Notes under the pieces: model-generated | Told to the model about the DNA's origin: nothing | What the model saw: only the letters and a program-made list of their open reading frames with translations | Databases searched by the model: none | Program-made: the position numbers and the translations under genes | From: Sclerurus mexicanus | Lineage: Eukaryota > Chordata > Aves > Passeriformes > Furnariidae | DNA: 64,000 bases | Assembly (NCBI GenBank): GCA_013396755.1 | Contig: VWZF01013053.1 | Coordinates: forward strand, 558,001 to 622,000 | Direction: 5' to 3' | Shown here: piece after piece, positions 12,945 through 25,547 of the stretch | Layout of the letters: each line of letters opens with the position of its first letter | Numbering within the stretch: the first letter of the stretch is position 1

Positions 12945-13380
12945 GAGTGTGGGGATTTCATTTCATCACTCTGAGGGTGAAGTGGGGACTGACGCCCCTG
13001 AACCTGGCCCAAAGCCTTGTTGGCCTCTCCTGCAGGGAGGTGGCCCAGAACAGGGTGAGCCTTTTCCTTCCCTCAGGGAGGATTTCTGCCCTGGTCCCAA
13101 GGAAGCTTCCTCACCAGTGCCCCTAACTTCACAACTACTCAGAGCTGACCCAAAACCTGGAGGTTTCCTGTCAGAGGGAGGGGCTGCTCTGTGCCAGAGC
13201 AGGGAGTTAGGGGATCCTGAAACACCTTCCCAGCCCCTCACCTTCACTCTTCGCACCATTGCCACAAACTGGATGCTCCTCCGGTTGCTGCTGAAGCAGG
13301 AGAGCTCCAGGAAGAGAGGCTCTTGTTCAGCCACTTCTTCAGAACACTGTTCCCCCCCATTCCTTGCTAGCCTTGACTGA
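12945..13380. other. Isolated GC-rich pocket, nature unknown
   Basis: This block is clearly richer in G and C than both flanks and carries long overlapping open frames on both strands (143 codons plus, 122 codons minus). Open frames on both strands of a GC-rich block mostly reflect scarcity of stop codons. The translations contain no domain I recognise. CpG is sparse, so it is not a typical CpG island. It could be a lineage-specific repeat, an LTR remnant or an untranslated exon. A polypyrimidine-AG (ggcctctcctgcag, about 13021-13034) could serve as a splice acceptor, but there is no other exon evidence. Confidence 0.45.
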
Positions 13381-16300
13381 CACTGGATCTGTTTCAGACC
13401 ATAAAGAATGAGTGAAACCTGTGAGCTTCAAGCCTCGGGGCCAGATTTATAGGCAGAAAGAGAATTCTGTGATCTTTTTTCATGTACTCATTGTTACGGT
13501 CAAAATAGGCCTCTTACTTTCAATCTGGAGACATTTTTATTGTTCACCTTTCTCTCGTATGTCCTCAGGCACGTGGAGTCACAGAGGGAGAAGCAGCAAG
13601 ACAGGGCCAGGATTCAGTGCAAAGATTGCTCATATGGAAAAAGCTCCCTGCTCTCTGGATTCCCTCAGTTTGGGCAGGCAGCTGCATCTGTGCCCCTGTA
13701 AATCAGCCTGGTAGCAGCAGCTGAAGAGCTGAGACAATTGTCAAGCTTTACAACCCATAGTTAGCTATTTCAGAAAAACACAGTTTGAAAAATTTCCATC
13801 ATCAAGCGAGAAATAAAACACAGGCCGATAATACACCTTCTAGGAAAAGTCACACATTCAAAAGTTCCTACCCATTACACAGTGTTTTCCTTGATTTTAA
13901 ATGAATTTCAAGTCAGACAAAGCACATAGGAAAGTTGCTCTTGCTCCTTGGTAAGCTACTTCCTTTGGTTAAATACCTTTACAGCTGCTGAATTTGCAAA
14001 GATTTTATTTTTCACCTAGTTGCAGAAATTGGGTCTCACTCTGGCCAGCTACTGAGCAAGACACTTCCATATATAATGGGAAGATGCGTATTTACTAGTC
14101 AAACAGCTACCACAGTCACAACTTACTAACAGCAATTCAGCTGAAACACAGTGACACAGACTAGTCCTTTTTACTTTGCACTCAAAAACATCAAGGATGC
14201 TCAAATACACAGCCACATCTCTGCTCAGAGGTACTGGCTGCTTCAACTGTGAAGACAGATGGCTGTTTCACAGCTGAATATTTACTATGTCCAAATTCTT
14301 CCTTTGAAGGTACTTATGTGATTAATTTGCTTTTTATCCAACTGTTAAACAAATTAAAGTTATTATGAGGTATGGAAGAACAGGGTTCATTCCATTTCAA
14401 GCCTTCTGAAAACAAGTATCACAAGCGTAGAGATGTGGGAGTGAGTTTCCTTGACTACTTAGTGTTCTTTTAACCTTAGCTTGATCATGTCACATCAAAA
14501 AAAAGCATTAATTACTTTCACAACAAGAGTATTTATTGTTCACAAGACAAACCTCTGCTTAGAGCTGTGGGAGATTCTGAAACTACTTTTCTATTGAAGG
14601 AAAAAAACTGAAATGAAAATCATCTTTAGAAAGAGGGTAGGAGGGAATAAATAGAGAAAGTTTCATGAAAAACAGGCAGAAAGAAGTAACCCCTCCTTGG
14701 ATCTTCCCCGTCCTCAAGCACTAGTTATATTCTAAGTGAAACCTCTAGGGGTGGCAGTATTTCCTCATTGAAATAAACAGAAAAATTTTAATTGCCACCA
14801 GCTGGGCTGGGTCTTGATCCTGAGAACCTTCTTTAGCCTCATCTAAATGAAAACTATGGTCTAGATCCTACTCAGACAATAGCACTTTTACCTTCAATTC
14901 CTGCTCACTTCAGAACAAGTTCCTGCTTTAAACTCTTTCACTACCATTTTCTCTGCTGTATCCTGATAATATTTTGCTTTGAGACCATTAAGAACATTAA
15001 TTCATTCAAAGATTTGTTTAAAAGTAGTGAAACAGTGTTTACAAAACAAAACAAAAAAAATCTTTCTTCCTTCTAAAGAACCCAGCCCTGCTCCACCTGG
15101 CAAAGAAGAGAGCTGAGCTGGCTCTACTAATTTGTCCGAAGTACTTGGAGATGCTCCGATGGTGTTTTACAAGATACCAAGTGTTATTACTGCATCATTT
15201 TACCTGCTTCACTGAGCAGACTTTATGGCAAGGTTCTCAGGGAGCTCCTACAGAGTGCAAAAAGGTAACTTTAACTGAGCTGTCTGAGAGTCTGACATTA
15301 ACCTTTCCAAACAGGCTTTGCTTTATGCTCAGGGCAGGGGTTTATTAATTGGTTGAATGAATCAGCCAGCACACCGAGGTATTACAAATACAATCCCTTA
15401 CCTCTTTACATCCCAGTGTGGACATCTAAGTGCCTGAACCTCTATGCTTTTACATCCAGCAGCTTAAAAGGGGACTAGTGCCTGCATTGCTGGGCTTGTT
15501 TTTCTCCCTGAAGGCTGCAAGCTGCATCATGCCAGAACGTGGAGCAGCTCTTAGATATCAAAACTTTCAGACAGTTACGTTCCTAAGCAAACACCACCAA
15601 AGAATATGACAGCCCACACACCTTTAGGGCACTTACATTACAGACATCAGTACATGTCAGAAAGGTTTAAGATGGGATAAAATAAACAGGCATGGAGTTA
15701 TTGTCCTTAATTATCCTATGGATTTCCCCTTTTCCATCCCCCATGGCCTTTTTTTTTTAAACACAGAACCAGAAAAACGTGAATGATAGCAAGTCTGGGA
15801 ACACAGCGAGAATCAGTGCACTTGGACAAAACCATCACAGCAAGCCTCACATCAGAGCCAACTGGGGCCTGCAGAGAGACCACCCGCAAAAGTGTCTGTA
15901 GACCTCACCAGAGCAAATTAGACCCAACCCTGGCTCCCTTCATGAACAGAAACAGCCTCAGAGCCTGGCTTAGGCAGACTGTCTTGTACAGACACTACTA
16001 TCATCTCCTAAGGTTTGAATCATGGTCCAACCATCCCTGAACAGCAGGCCCTATGGAGGCTGAATGCTGTCTGTGATCATTCTGAGAGCGTCAGCCAGGT
16101 CTCCCAACACACAGACAAAAACAAATCAAGAGCACTGCCACTCCTAGATATAAGGAACATTTCATTCCAACAAACATCACCATTCTGCACCATGTATTAG
16201 AACCATGTTTTTATTTATGGACTTCTCAGGAAAACATCTGTGGATGTTGTATGTGAGCATTAGCTTTTCACCTCCCCATTCTTTTTTCTCCTCAGTTACA

Positions 16301-18073
16301 TTTAATTATTTCATTTAATGCCTAATATAGTATATAGAATAAGGAAAATGTAGTGACAGTTAAAAAACTCTATATTAATTGATAAATAAACCTCACAAAG
16401 CCATCCTTTCCTATCACCACCATGGCAAATGCTGTCTGCACAAAGAAGTTGGACAGCTGCAGCTGAAGCCTTAATAAATCCATTCAAAACAATTCAATGT
16501 AATCTTTGGATCACTCATTCTGAGCAGAGCCTTTAATCACTGTGGAAATTCCTCTATTATTGATTAATATGTGCCAGGTATATAGGTATGACCAAAAAAA
16601 TCCCATCCAATATATAATATAGTAATATATATTGGATACAATTAAAAAAATACTCAAAAAAAAACCCACCACAAACTTGGTGGTTGATGTGGTCAACTAA
16701 ATATCTAAATATTCTGAAGACTTCCTTTGAGAAATGAAAATTTGAAAAGCAGTAGACATGAGGCACACCACTACAGGCAGGAGGTTACACTAAAGAATTC
16801 GACTTAAATGATTCAAGCACTAGAGCACCAAGCTCAAGAAAAAGCAAAAGAAATACTGCCTAAGAAAAAAAAGAAAAAAGCTTTTCTCCCCAATTCCATC
16901 ATCACTGAAATTTCAGGCTGCTGGACAATTTCCTGCATCTGAAAATAAAGCAACATTTTAAGAAATATTGACATCTGGTTCTGGAATTATTCATGCAGAG
17001 ACTTCTTTGAAATTTAAGTGGAGTTACCTAAAACATAACCAGGTGTGAGGATCCCACTCTCTTCAGGATTAGCTGTTCTTCAGAAACCTCAGCAATGATA
17101 TGAAATTTGAAGCTTCTCTTGAACTTTACTACTAATTCAGTAATTACTGCTGTGCCTGAAGTTGGCCTCCCTCCTGTAATTGCTCAGCACGTATTTTCAA
17201 TCAAAGAGGTTAACACCTGAATTTAGATTCCAATTAACACCCAAGGTGGACTCTGTTTAAAATTGAATAAATCAGGTACTTTTCCCAGTATGATATTTCA
17301 CCAACCCACATAGACAAACGCAGTTCACGCTCTGGAAGTCTGAAGATCAGCAGCAGAGCATGGCCAAACTGCTCTCAACTCAAATTTGTGGAATATGAGG
17401 ATTACACAGGCCACCTGGGGTCAAGCACCTTGTGTGTGAGCACATGGGCAAGTCTGTTGCTCTGTCACCAACCACAATGAAAACTTTTCACTGACAATTT
17501 CACATGCACAGAAATGGCACTCCAGGTTTCAGCACTGAGAAACACATATAGGAAAGAATTTCGCACACTTGCCCAATTGGGAACAACTTTCCTTTAAAGC
17601 CTGGCTTCAAAGTCACATGACTGTGTGCAATCCTCCTTAAAACAGACAGGAAGCACATGGTTTTAACCACCTGTTTTTAAAAGGAGTGTCCGATAGACAT
17701 GAACAGGGGCAGAGACAAAGGGCAGGTGAAGTGAACAAGGTTATGTTAGACATGTGATATTAAAAAAAATTGAATTATTAGCTCTCAGGATAGAAGAGTA
17801 ATAATATATAGTGGATTGCTGTCTTCCACCTGTCATTCTGAGTGAAACCCCTGACCCCAGCTCTTTCCCAAAAGAAAGGTTTCCATGATGAATTCTAGGC
17901 AGTTAATCTTGAAACATTTAAGGAAGCAAACCTACCAGGCATTTTCCTTGAGGAATGACTGAATTAATAACTAAAGGTGGTCAAAGTGCCCCTATGTTCT
18001 CTGTGGAATGATATTGTTGCAAGAGCCTGATTGTAAAGGTGTCATTGTGCTGTAAAAGGCTTTTCATGGTAGC
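13381..18073. other. Unique non-coding sequence
   Basis: No coding region is supported. A T run lies at about 15750-15757. An AT-rich inverted repeat (16605-16637) is listed separately. The sequence around 16012-16150, containing 'tggtccaaccatccctga', recalls CR1 LINE 3' regions only weakly and is not called. Confidence 0.6.
16605..16637. repeat. Perfect 12-bp inverted repeat, AT-rich
   Basis: ATCCAATATATA (16605-16616) is the exact reverse complement of TATATATTGGAT (16626-16637), with a 9-nt spacer. Most of the arm is alternating AT, which makes such symmetry more likely by chance. The GC-containing ends (ATCC/GGAT) extend it beyond simple AT alternation. The DNA could extrude as a small cruciform. 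Confidence 0.8.
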
Positions 18074-18087
18074 AAAAAAAAAAAAAA
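18074..18087. repeat. Poly-A run (14 A)
   Basis: Fourteen consecutive A residues lie just upstream of the LINE-like fragment. That fragment runs in the + direction with its own 3' end further right, so this A run is not its tail. Confidence 0.9.
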
Positions 18088-18094
18088 TTCATAT

Positions 18095-18300
18095 TGCTTG
18101 TAAGGCTGGCACCTTTGGCTCAGGAAGTCTTTGAGTCCAAAACTGCTAAAGCTGAAAGAATTTCTGGAGCAGCATTGCCATATGCTTGTATTGTTCTGAT
18201 GCACCTCCCCGAGCACCTTCTGTTGACCACCACTGAATACAGAACACACACCTCAGGAGACCTTTGCTCTAACCTGTTTTGGCCGTTTTTATGTTCACAT
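18095..18300 (+). repeat. CR1/L3-type LINE 3'-end fragment
   Basis: The right part follows the familiar 3' end of L3/CR1 elements in order. The landmarks are 'gttgaccaccactgaatac' at 18222-18240 (family form: TTGGCCACTGCTGGAGACAG), 'gacctttgctctaacct' at 18259-18275 (GACCTTTGGTCTGACCC) and 'ttttggccgtttttatgttc' at 18277-18296 (TATGGCCGTTCTTATGTTC). It has only the untranslated 3' end, with no reverse transcriptase frame, so it is a 5'-truncated dead copy. The left boundary is uncertain. Confidence 0.75.
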
Positions 18301-18343
18301 GTGTCCTCTGTTGGGTTTATTATTTTCCCTTAAAAGTATGTTA

Positions 18344-18357
18344 GTTTCCATGGAAAC
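18344..18357. promoter_or_regulatory. Perfect 14-bp palindrome resembling an RFX X-box
   Basis: GTTTCCATGGAAAC is fully self-complementary and differs from the symmetric RFX X-box GTTGCCATGGCAAC by one base in each half. RFX proteins bind such sites as dimers at ciliary and immune genes. Function is inferred; no nearby promoter is visible. Confidence 0.4.
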
Positions 18358-18569
18358 AATTATGCCAGTGACATGCATGAGTTTAGTAGTGTCCTCAGGA
18401 AACATTTACAGTCAGCTCACAGAGGTCAAGATGTCTTTATGAATACAGGTGTTTAAGCAAAGGTACTGCTAAGACAACAAAAACAAGTTCAGAGGTTTTC
18501 CAAAGTGATAAGTAGTGACTGCATTTCATCACTGTCCCTTACTTCAAGCTCTACATCAGAATGCCTCCC

Positions 18570-18617
18570 TTTTGAAAATTTGGCCCCAGCTGTGAGTGCT
18601 GAGCCTTTGAAAATAGG
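18570..18617. repeat. Old amniote repeat fragment
   Basis: 'ttttgaaaatttggccccag' (18570-18589) and 'tgtgagtgctgagcctttga' (18591-18610), then 'aaatagg', follow the order of an amniote repeat with the approximate consensus TGAAAATCAGGCCC ... GTGGGTGCTCAGCACCTCTGAAAATCAGG. A second relative may lie at 37685-37735. The family name is uncertain. Confidence 0.45.
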
Positions 18618-21600
18618 ATGCAGAATGCTCTGAAATGTTGCCACGCGCAATCAGCTTTTAGTCATGACTGAGTTTCTGTACACAGACTGTCCCAGAGGTA
18701 TAAATACAACCCTTGTTATAAATATAATTCTGTTATAGTCCAGTGCTGGAACTACTACTATACAACAGGAGCTAAGGCAAAAAAAAAACTAAGACATTCA
18801 TATAATTATTTCTTTGACCACAGAACAAACCACAAGACAACATTACATTATATTCACTGTTTACCAGCCCACATTTGTAAAAAAAAATTCTTATGCTATA
18901 AAAATATATCAACTTTTAACCCAGTAATCAAGATAAAGCTTTCCAGGTAAACAGGAGCTTTGAGAGCCAGCCTGTGAAAGCTTCTTCCTTGCATGAAAAG
19001 AAAAAGATGCAAGGAGAGCTCTTCCTTTTATAGCTTTCTCCATAGCTACTGGAGCATCTCTGTATGCTGGTTGGTGGATGTTCACAGTCCACACAACTGC
19101 ACAAGAGAGGGATGAAGTGACATGGTCATGGCTCTGCAGAGGTGGAGATGGAGAGCAGAAGCACAAGGCCATGCCAGGCTTCATCCAGGGTGTGTGTTGA
19201 GACTGGACTGCTCCCTGCTCTGGGCTGCATCTTCATGCAGCTGAAGTGTAAGTTGAAGGCTGGTTTCAAGGCTTATGGCACTGCTAAGCTGATATCCTCA
19301 TCTCAGTGCCCAGGTCTCAGTTACCCTGTCTCTCCTGCAGTCCTCTAGAGCTCTGCAAAGCTGATGTGCAGCCAAATCCACACGTGAAAAGAAACTGGTT
19401 GATAGCTTCCTGCCTGGTAGAGCCTTAAAGAAGGTCAGGATTTTTAGCAGCATTTTGAAAAGGTACAGAAAGAATTAGTGTGGGAGACCAAGGTAGGCAA
19501 ACTGTTCCAGACAGCTGATGCGATGGCAGGAGATCCAATTTAAATTCACTTTAGTATTAATTGTCAGAAAAGGATGAGATCAGTTTATGAACTAGCAGCA
19601 CTGTGCAGTCAAAAGTTACAAGCCCGAGTTGTTGCCACAAAGTAGCTGAAAGGCTTTTCTTTGGAAAAGATTAAACTTCAAAGAATTGCAGAATAAGATA
19701 CACAAGAAGTGGCATGTGCTTTTGCTCGATAATGTTTGATTTTCAGCCACCCCCTCCCCAGCCCTATCACACTGTAAATTCTTAACACTGAAGTCGCAAC
19801 TAAGTAGCTGTTTTATAAGATAAATGACTTGGAGTATGAAAGACTTTGACCAAAAAAATAGGGCTGCATAAAATGGATTGAAAGAAGTGTGAATAGCAGA
19901 AAACACTACCCAGTGTAGGAGACCAAGGTTTTGCATATTTCTTGACCAAAGGAAGCAATACAAAGTACAAGATCAATGTGTCCCTGACAGGTTAACCCAA
20001 GGGGATGACATTTGCCATGTAAAAAATACATGATATAACATCCAAGCCAGACTATGGTGCTGAGTAGGACTGCTCACCCTGTGGTAGTAGTAAGGGTCTT
20101 AAGTCTCACTGAAACCAAAAGGAGAGTGGGTCACCAAAACATGTTTTGTAACTGAGGCTTGAACGATTAGGGACAAGTAAAACCCCGTGCGTGTTGCTCC
20201 CTAATGCAAAGAAAGGCAAACTGAGCTTGAGCTACTGGCAACCAAAATGCAAGAGAGAAAGCAACAGAGATATTCCCTACTGAAGCACAAGAGGCCTTGT
20301 GGGAACTTTTTTTTTAAAAAAAACAAAAACACTTTTCTTTAACAATAACAGCAATTCTCTGCCCAGCTCAGTGGGCAGTGGGGCAAAGAAAGCAAACCGC
20401 ACAAGGACTTTGGTCTGTTTGGAAATGGGCAAAGCCTTTCCTAAGACATGGCTGGTTTAAGAACTGAAAGCCTGAAAGTGTATTTCTCCTTTCATTTGTC
20501 CATATCTAATGAACTAGAGGATTTCTATGACTTAACTCTGTAGAAAGAGCCAGACAGATTCAAGGGAGTTGGAGATAGGACAGTTACCTAGAAGAGGAGT
20601 ATCTACTTTTAGGATAGCTGCCACTAGTGATCTCGCCATGATCAAGCCATGCTTTCAGGTAACAGAAATTGGAGCATATTTACCATGGCAGAGAGTTTGA
20701 GAGGGGTTTTTTTTCCCATTCACTCTAAATGTTTCTAGGATTTCTGTTTCAGGATGATTTTTTTCTTCCTGTGGATCAAGAGACAGTAATATTTCCAAAT
20801 ACAAAAAATTAACTCAAAATCCTGGGGATAACAAGGTAGTGCAGTGCAAAGCAACAGTGATTAGAGAGTGAAGAGAAATGAAAAGCCTTGTACTTGTCAC
20901 TAAGATCAACTACAGCATCCATATGGGAGCTGACACAAATTAAAATCCCACACAGACCAAGACTGAGATAGCTGAGCAATCCTTTCTCCTTTAATAACTG
21001 CATTCCCACAACAGCCAAGGAGTAACCACACACCAGGTACTTTGGCAATCAACACATAGCATGGAACATCCCTCCTGAAGAGGCAAAGTCGGTCTAGAGT
21101 ATATTGCTAAATTCCTCTGAACACTTGGCTTTTCCCTGAGCAACAAGTACACTAATTTAAAAATTAATAGCAACAATTTGCTTGGTAACTTTGTGACAGG
21201 GAAGAAGAGAGCTACCTATACAGCAAGAATGAGCTTCTCTTTTTCTTTTTTTGTGGAGGATTCATCTGCCACAATCCATGAGTGTACGGCATAAAGCCCT
21301 GAGTAAGCAAATGACTTCAAATTATCCAGTGGCAATTATGAATGAGAGAATGCATGCTGGAGGTGGAATGAAAGAAAATTAGAGAGATTAATGTGAAATA
21401 TAAGGTTATAATTAGGCATAGGTATCTGTTTTCTACCTGCTTTTGCCCATGGGGAATCTGGAAAAATAAATAGTCTTATTTAATAAAATTCTCAACGCCA
21501 ACAGAGAAGCAGGGCAACTTTTTAAAAGCTATGACAACATATGCCAGACAGGCTGTGTTGCAATGGGTTTACATTTCAACATGGAATGGGTTGTAAGAGA

Positions 21601-23729
21601 ACATAGCCTGCTATAGCATGTTTTGACAACATTTAAAAAAAAAAGAACTAAAAAATTTGTACCAGGGGAAACAAAATAAACAATGCAATGCTCCTGCACC
21701 AGAACAACCTGCAGAAGCTCCCATGCGTGAAGAAACTGAGGTTTGTAAGAGATGATCCAGATATTTTAGCACCCGGGGAGGAGAGAAAAAAAAAACACCA
21801 CCACACCACAGCTACTCTGTGAGCAGGTAAACATTCAAAGAGCTGAACTTGTTCTTTCCTCATCTTGGCAGCTGTCTGGAGGATCAGCAGCAGTATTCTG
21901 GTATGCAAGGTTGAATATTGATTTTTCCAAACAGTTCTGTTATCGTCTCACTTTGTTTGCGGTGCCACCAACTACATCAGCTAAGACAACATCCAGGCAC
22001 CCTCTGATGAATGCAAAACAGTTTTAAGCAAAGTTATATTTCACTCCCCTGAAAATTCTATTCCTATTCTCTTTAACACATTTTTCTGCCTCTAACTATA
22101 GACTTCGGGCAGCTCTGAGGTCGGTCAAATTTCTTTGCAAGTAAAAACTGAGGCTTTTTCCGTTATGCTTTTTTGTGTTTGTTTACTATTCAGAGACACA
22201 TACAACTCCCTGTCCTTAATGACAATGCCTCAAACATCACCAGCTCTGAGCTCTGCTTTCAAGTTCAATGATCTCAAGATACTCTGAAGAAAACTCTTTA
22301 TTTTCTAGAAATCTATAAGACTCTTCCGAGCAAACTGTCCAACAACTCATATCAGCCATATCAAGACTTAATACTGGATCACCAAATGCAAGAGAGGTTG
22401 GACAATTATACCTGTAACTACAGTATAAAATTCATTTCTTGGTCCTAGCTGAAATCACACAGCCCTGCTAGAACTGGGCAATCAATGACAATTGTATTTT
22501 AGTCCCATTTCATCTGGACCTATGTGTTTGAAATTAATTTTTATTTCAGTTGGTTGTGGCACTTGTTGCTCCTAGCAAGACAGGCACAAATTACTTCTTG
22601 CCTCTTTGAAAGAAGTTTATTAGCCACCTGCAAAAGGCTTCTCTTTCTACTCCTAAACATCAGCACTGACTTTTAAGGTTCAAGCATCCATTCTCAAAAA
22701 CAAAGGAATTCTCTTTGTTCATCTATTTAAGAGTTCAACAGAGGGAAGTCACACGTAGACATTGGCTGTTTAAAAGAGCATGATAGGTATCCCCATGATA
22801 CCTATGCAATATATTTTCCTGCACTGGTTCCCTCTCTTCAGAAACATTTTCTGCACCCAGACCAAAGTCCCTGAGAAATTTCTGGGGTTTATGCACCCTT
22901 CACATTTTTTTCTGCCAAACCAGAGACACATCACATTTCCACACATTCACCTCTTTGTTCCTCCTCCTCCTACCTTCCCTTTTCTCCCTTTCTCCTGAAA
23001 AACTTTCTTCCACTTAGCTGGTCCAGCAGTTGGAAACAATATTACATGCTATGATTGACCAAGCTTTTCTCATCTGAGGAAGGCATTCCTCCCCCTCCAG
23101 CAGAAAAGCCAGCTCAAGAGGTTGCAGCTTCCACTCCACTTATTCCTTCATGCCCCTTCCACCAGCTATGTCATCGGAAATATTTTGAGGCTGCAGCATT
23201 TCCATCTACAGTGCAGATCCAAGATTTGTGATATGCTGGCTTTTAGGTGTTGGCAAGCAGGCAGAAATGGTGGGGATAGGACTCCTCAAGTGAGCATTGC
23301 CACCAGAGGTAACACGATGTGAAACTGTGGAATAATTGCCTGCCAGCAGGCCTTTCACTGGATTGAGAGATGAATAAGAATATCAGGGTCTGGCCAGCTG
23401 TCAGGGCTCTAAGTGTTAAGAGGTTTTCTTAATGGTATTTTTGCTGAGAAATAAACAATTGTCTGTCACTCATTACCACATGCAGGTCCTCACATCTCTG
23501 AAATGCTGGAAAAACAGCATCTTACAAACAAGGAAAATGAGTTATTAAGCAATTGGAAAGTGATTATACAATTATGTTCTGTTTGGGTACCATTAGTCAC
23601 AAGGAAGATGGAATATATCCAAGCTTTAAAAGTGAATTACTCATACAAAATTATGTCTGCTGAGAGTCACTTCTCCTTTAGGGTTCAATATCTGTAGTGC
23701 AAGATTTTCAGTGGAGGAGTCGAAGAAGG
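18618..23729. other. Unique non-coding sequence
   Basis: No gene is visible; frames of up to 115 codons show no domain. A T9A8 tract lies at 20307-20323. A 9-bp inverted repeat lies at 22783-22805. A polypyrimidine tract lies at about 22947-22994 (ctctttgttcctcctcctcc and onward). It ends without a clear splice acceptor beside an open exon. Confidence 0.6.
22783..22805. repeat. Perfect 9-bp inverted repeat
   Basis: ATAGGTATC (22783-22791) pairs with GATACCTAT (22797-22805) around a 5-nt loop. No U-rich tract or other terminator context is present. Confidence 0.75.
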
Positions 23730-23795
23730 GTGTTGTGGTAAAGCACAAATACAGAAGCCAGGTTTGGGTTCTATTCCAGCCAGCAGTGGTGAGCA
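23730..23795 (+). repeat. MIR-type SINE fragment (5' part)
   Basis: 'gttgtggtaaagcac' (23732-23746) and 'gccaggtttgggttctattc' (23757-23776), then 'cagcc', match the tRNA-derived left part of MIR elements (GTGGTTAAAGCAC ... GACCTGGGTTCTATTCCCAGC). The expected 'gtgaccttgggcaagt' part is poorly preserved after 23795. It is probably a partial or heavily diverged copy. Confidence 0.5.
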
Positions 23796-25500
23796 AGTTG
23801 CAACTGGCATTAAGTCTGAACTGGTACAGACAGTCATGAACAGTGATGCCAGCAAACCTAAGCAGTTGGCAGCAATGCAGAAACCAGCTCCTGTCTCCTG
23901 TTAGAGTAAGCGTGCAAGAATAAAAGTCAATCATATAGTTCACAGGCTGCAAATCCAGTCCCACCACAGTGACAGTCTGTCCCACTTACATAGTATGCTC
24001 ACTTCAAACTAAAACTAAACCCTTTTTGGCCAAGACTACTCCTGACAGACCATTTTCATGCCAAACTCTGCAGCCTTCACACGCTCCACAACCTTCGTGA
24101 GAGTGGCCTTGACTACACTTTTGGGTCTCAGTGGGCTGCTTTTGGTCTCTCCATCCTATAGCAATTTTTTTTTAGTGCAGTTACAATTTCTGTTTAAGTT
24201 CTCTTTACCACTTGTACGTTCCAAAAATGCTTCAAGTTCATTCTTGTGTCAGCATTAAACATTTCACACAGGTGTGGCCCCAGCAGAGCCGATAATAATT
24301 CCGCACTTTCCCTGACCTTTTGCCCAACCTTCCTGTAAACTGGCACATCATCTTCCCTCTTTCCCCCCCAAAAACCAGTCATTTTGTAATATAATACGCA
24401 GCCTTCAACTGTGTTGGGGCTGCTGTGCTGCTCCATTATGTCTCTTGGAATGCTTTTTACTGGTACTTTAATGTAGTAAATGAAAGGGTGTGATACAGGA
24501 CAGGTAATAGACAAGATTACAGATTGTGTCTTCTTGTCATTAGCTGAAACTAAGTGCTATATCAACAAACATCGTCTATTCTCTGCCAAAAAAAAATACA
24601 AATCAGGATACTTCAGTTGTAAGTAGCACAGGAATGAATGGGGTTAATAAAGAAAACCAAATCCCTGTAGTACAAGTTTGATCATTGTACCCATCCAGAT
24701 CTTACTCCAATTTCATACCTTCACTTCCTCATCAAGCAAGCATCAACTTATAGCAAATACCTTCTTTTCTCAACTACTGTCTTATTTTGTTACACTAAAC
24801 ACTTCAGGACACGAATTTCACTTTCAGGACTATTTTGTGCTCGTAATACTATGCAACTAAATTATTCCTAGTTACAGAGCAACCTAGGTTTAAACCTTCA
24901 GTCTAACCTTCCCTGGCTAGTGAAGATGAGATCCGGGTGTCTCATGGTATTTTGCAGCCCTGCTCACAGAAAGCACACTGAGTAGAAAGGCTCTGAGTCA
25001 TGGGCTGCACCAGGGGTGGAAATCCATCTCCTTGCCTGAACAACCTATTGTTTGAACAGACTCAGCCAAAGCCCCAGCCACATCCCTTCAGCTTGCTAAG
25101 CCAGTCCCTCCCGTCTCTGTGCCAGTGCAGTTGCATGGATGGGTGCAGGCAGCACAGCTCCTCTACTGCTCTCACTGCAGACTTCAGTGTGGAGGGCAGC
25201 ACTAACCCAGCTTGTCCTGACTTGTTCTTGAGGAGGACAACAATGAAACCCATAGCCAGTACCTTAATAAAGGTGGCAAAGTTAAAATGAAAGCTCTTTG
25301 CTCCTTGCCTAACTTGCCAATACATCCTCACAGAAACACTCCTGCACTAAAATAATACTCCCTGTATAAAAATTGTACAATAAAGTATTTAAGTTCAGGG
25401 CTTCCATTTGTGAACTGTGGGCTCTGGGCCAGTACAAATCCACAGAGCTCCATCAGAGCTTCTGTCAGTCAATGCCTGCCCAGCACATCAATCCTTGCTC

Positions 25501-25547
25501 AGTATAAATCCGCAGAAGAGTGCCATGAACTTGCATGGCATTCTGCC
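25501..25547. repeat. Old amniote palindromic repeat core
   Basis: 'agtataaatccgcagaagag' is followed by TGCCATG (25521-25527), a 6-nt spacer and CATGGCA (25534-25540). Order and symmetry fit the amniote palindromic family with core AGTGTAAATCCGGAGTAACT, then CCATTGACTTCAATGG. The 7-bp arms pair perfectly. A second, weaker 'cagtacaaatccacagagct' lies upstream at about 25432-25451. Confidence 0.5.

Noticed and set aside
12949..13380. 143-codon plus frame and 122-codon minus frame as genes
   Set aside because: They overlap each other on opposite strands, have no recognisable domain, and are explained by few stops in GC-rich DNA.
16012..16150. CR1 LINE fragment suggested by 'tggtccaaccatccctga'
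   Set aside because: Only one short phrase is similar and the surrounding order does not match the CR1 3' end.
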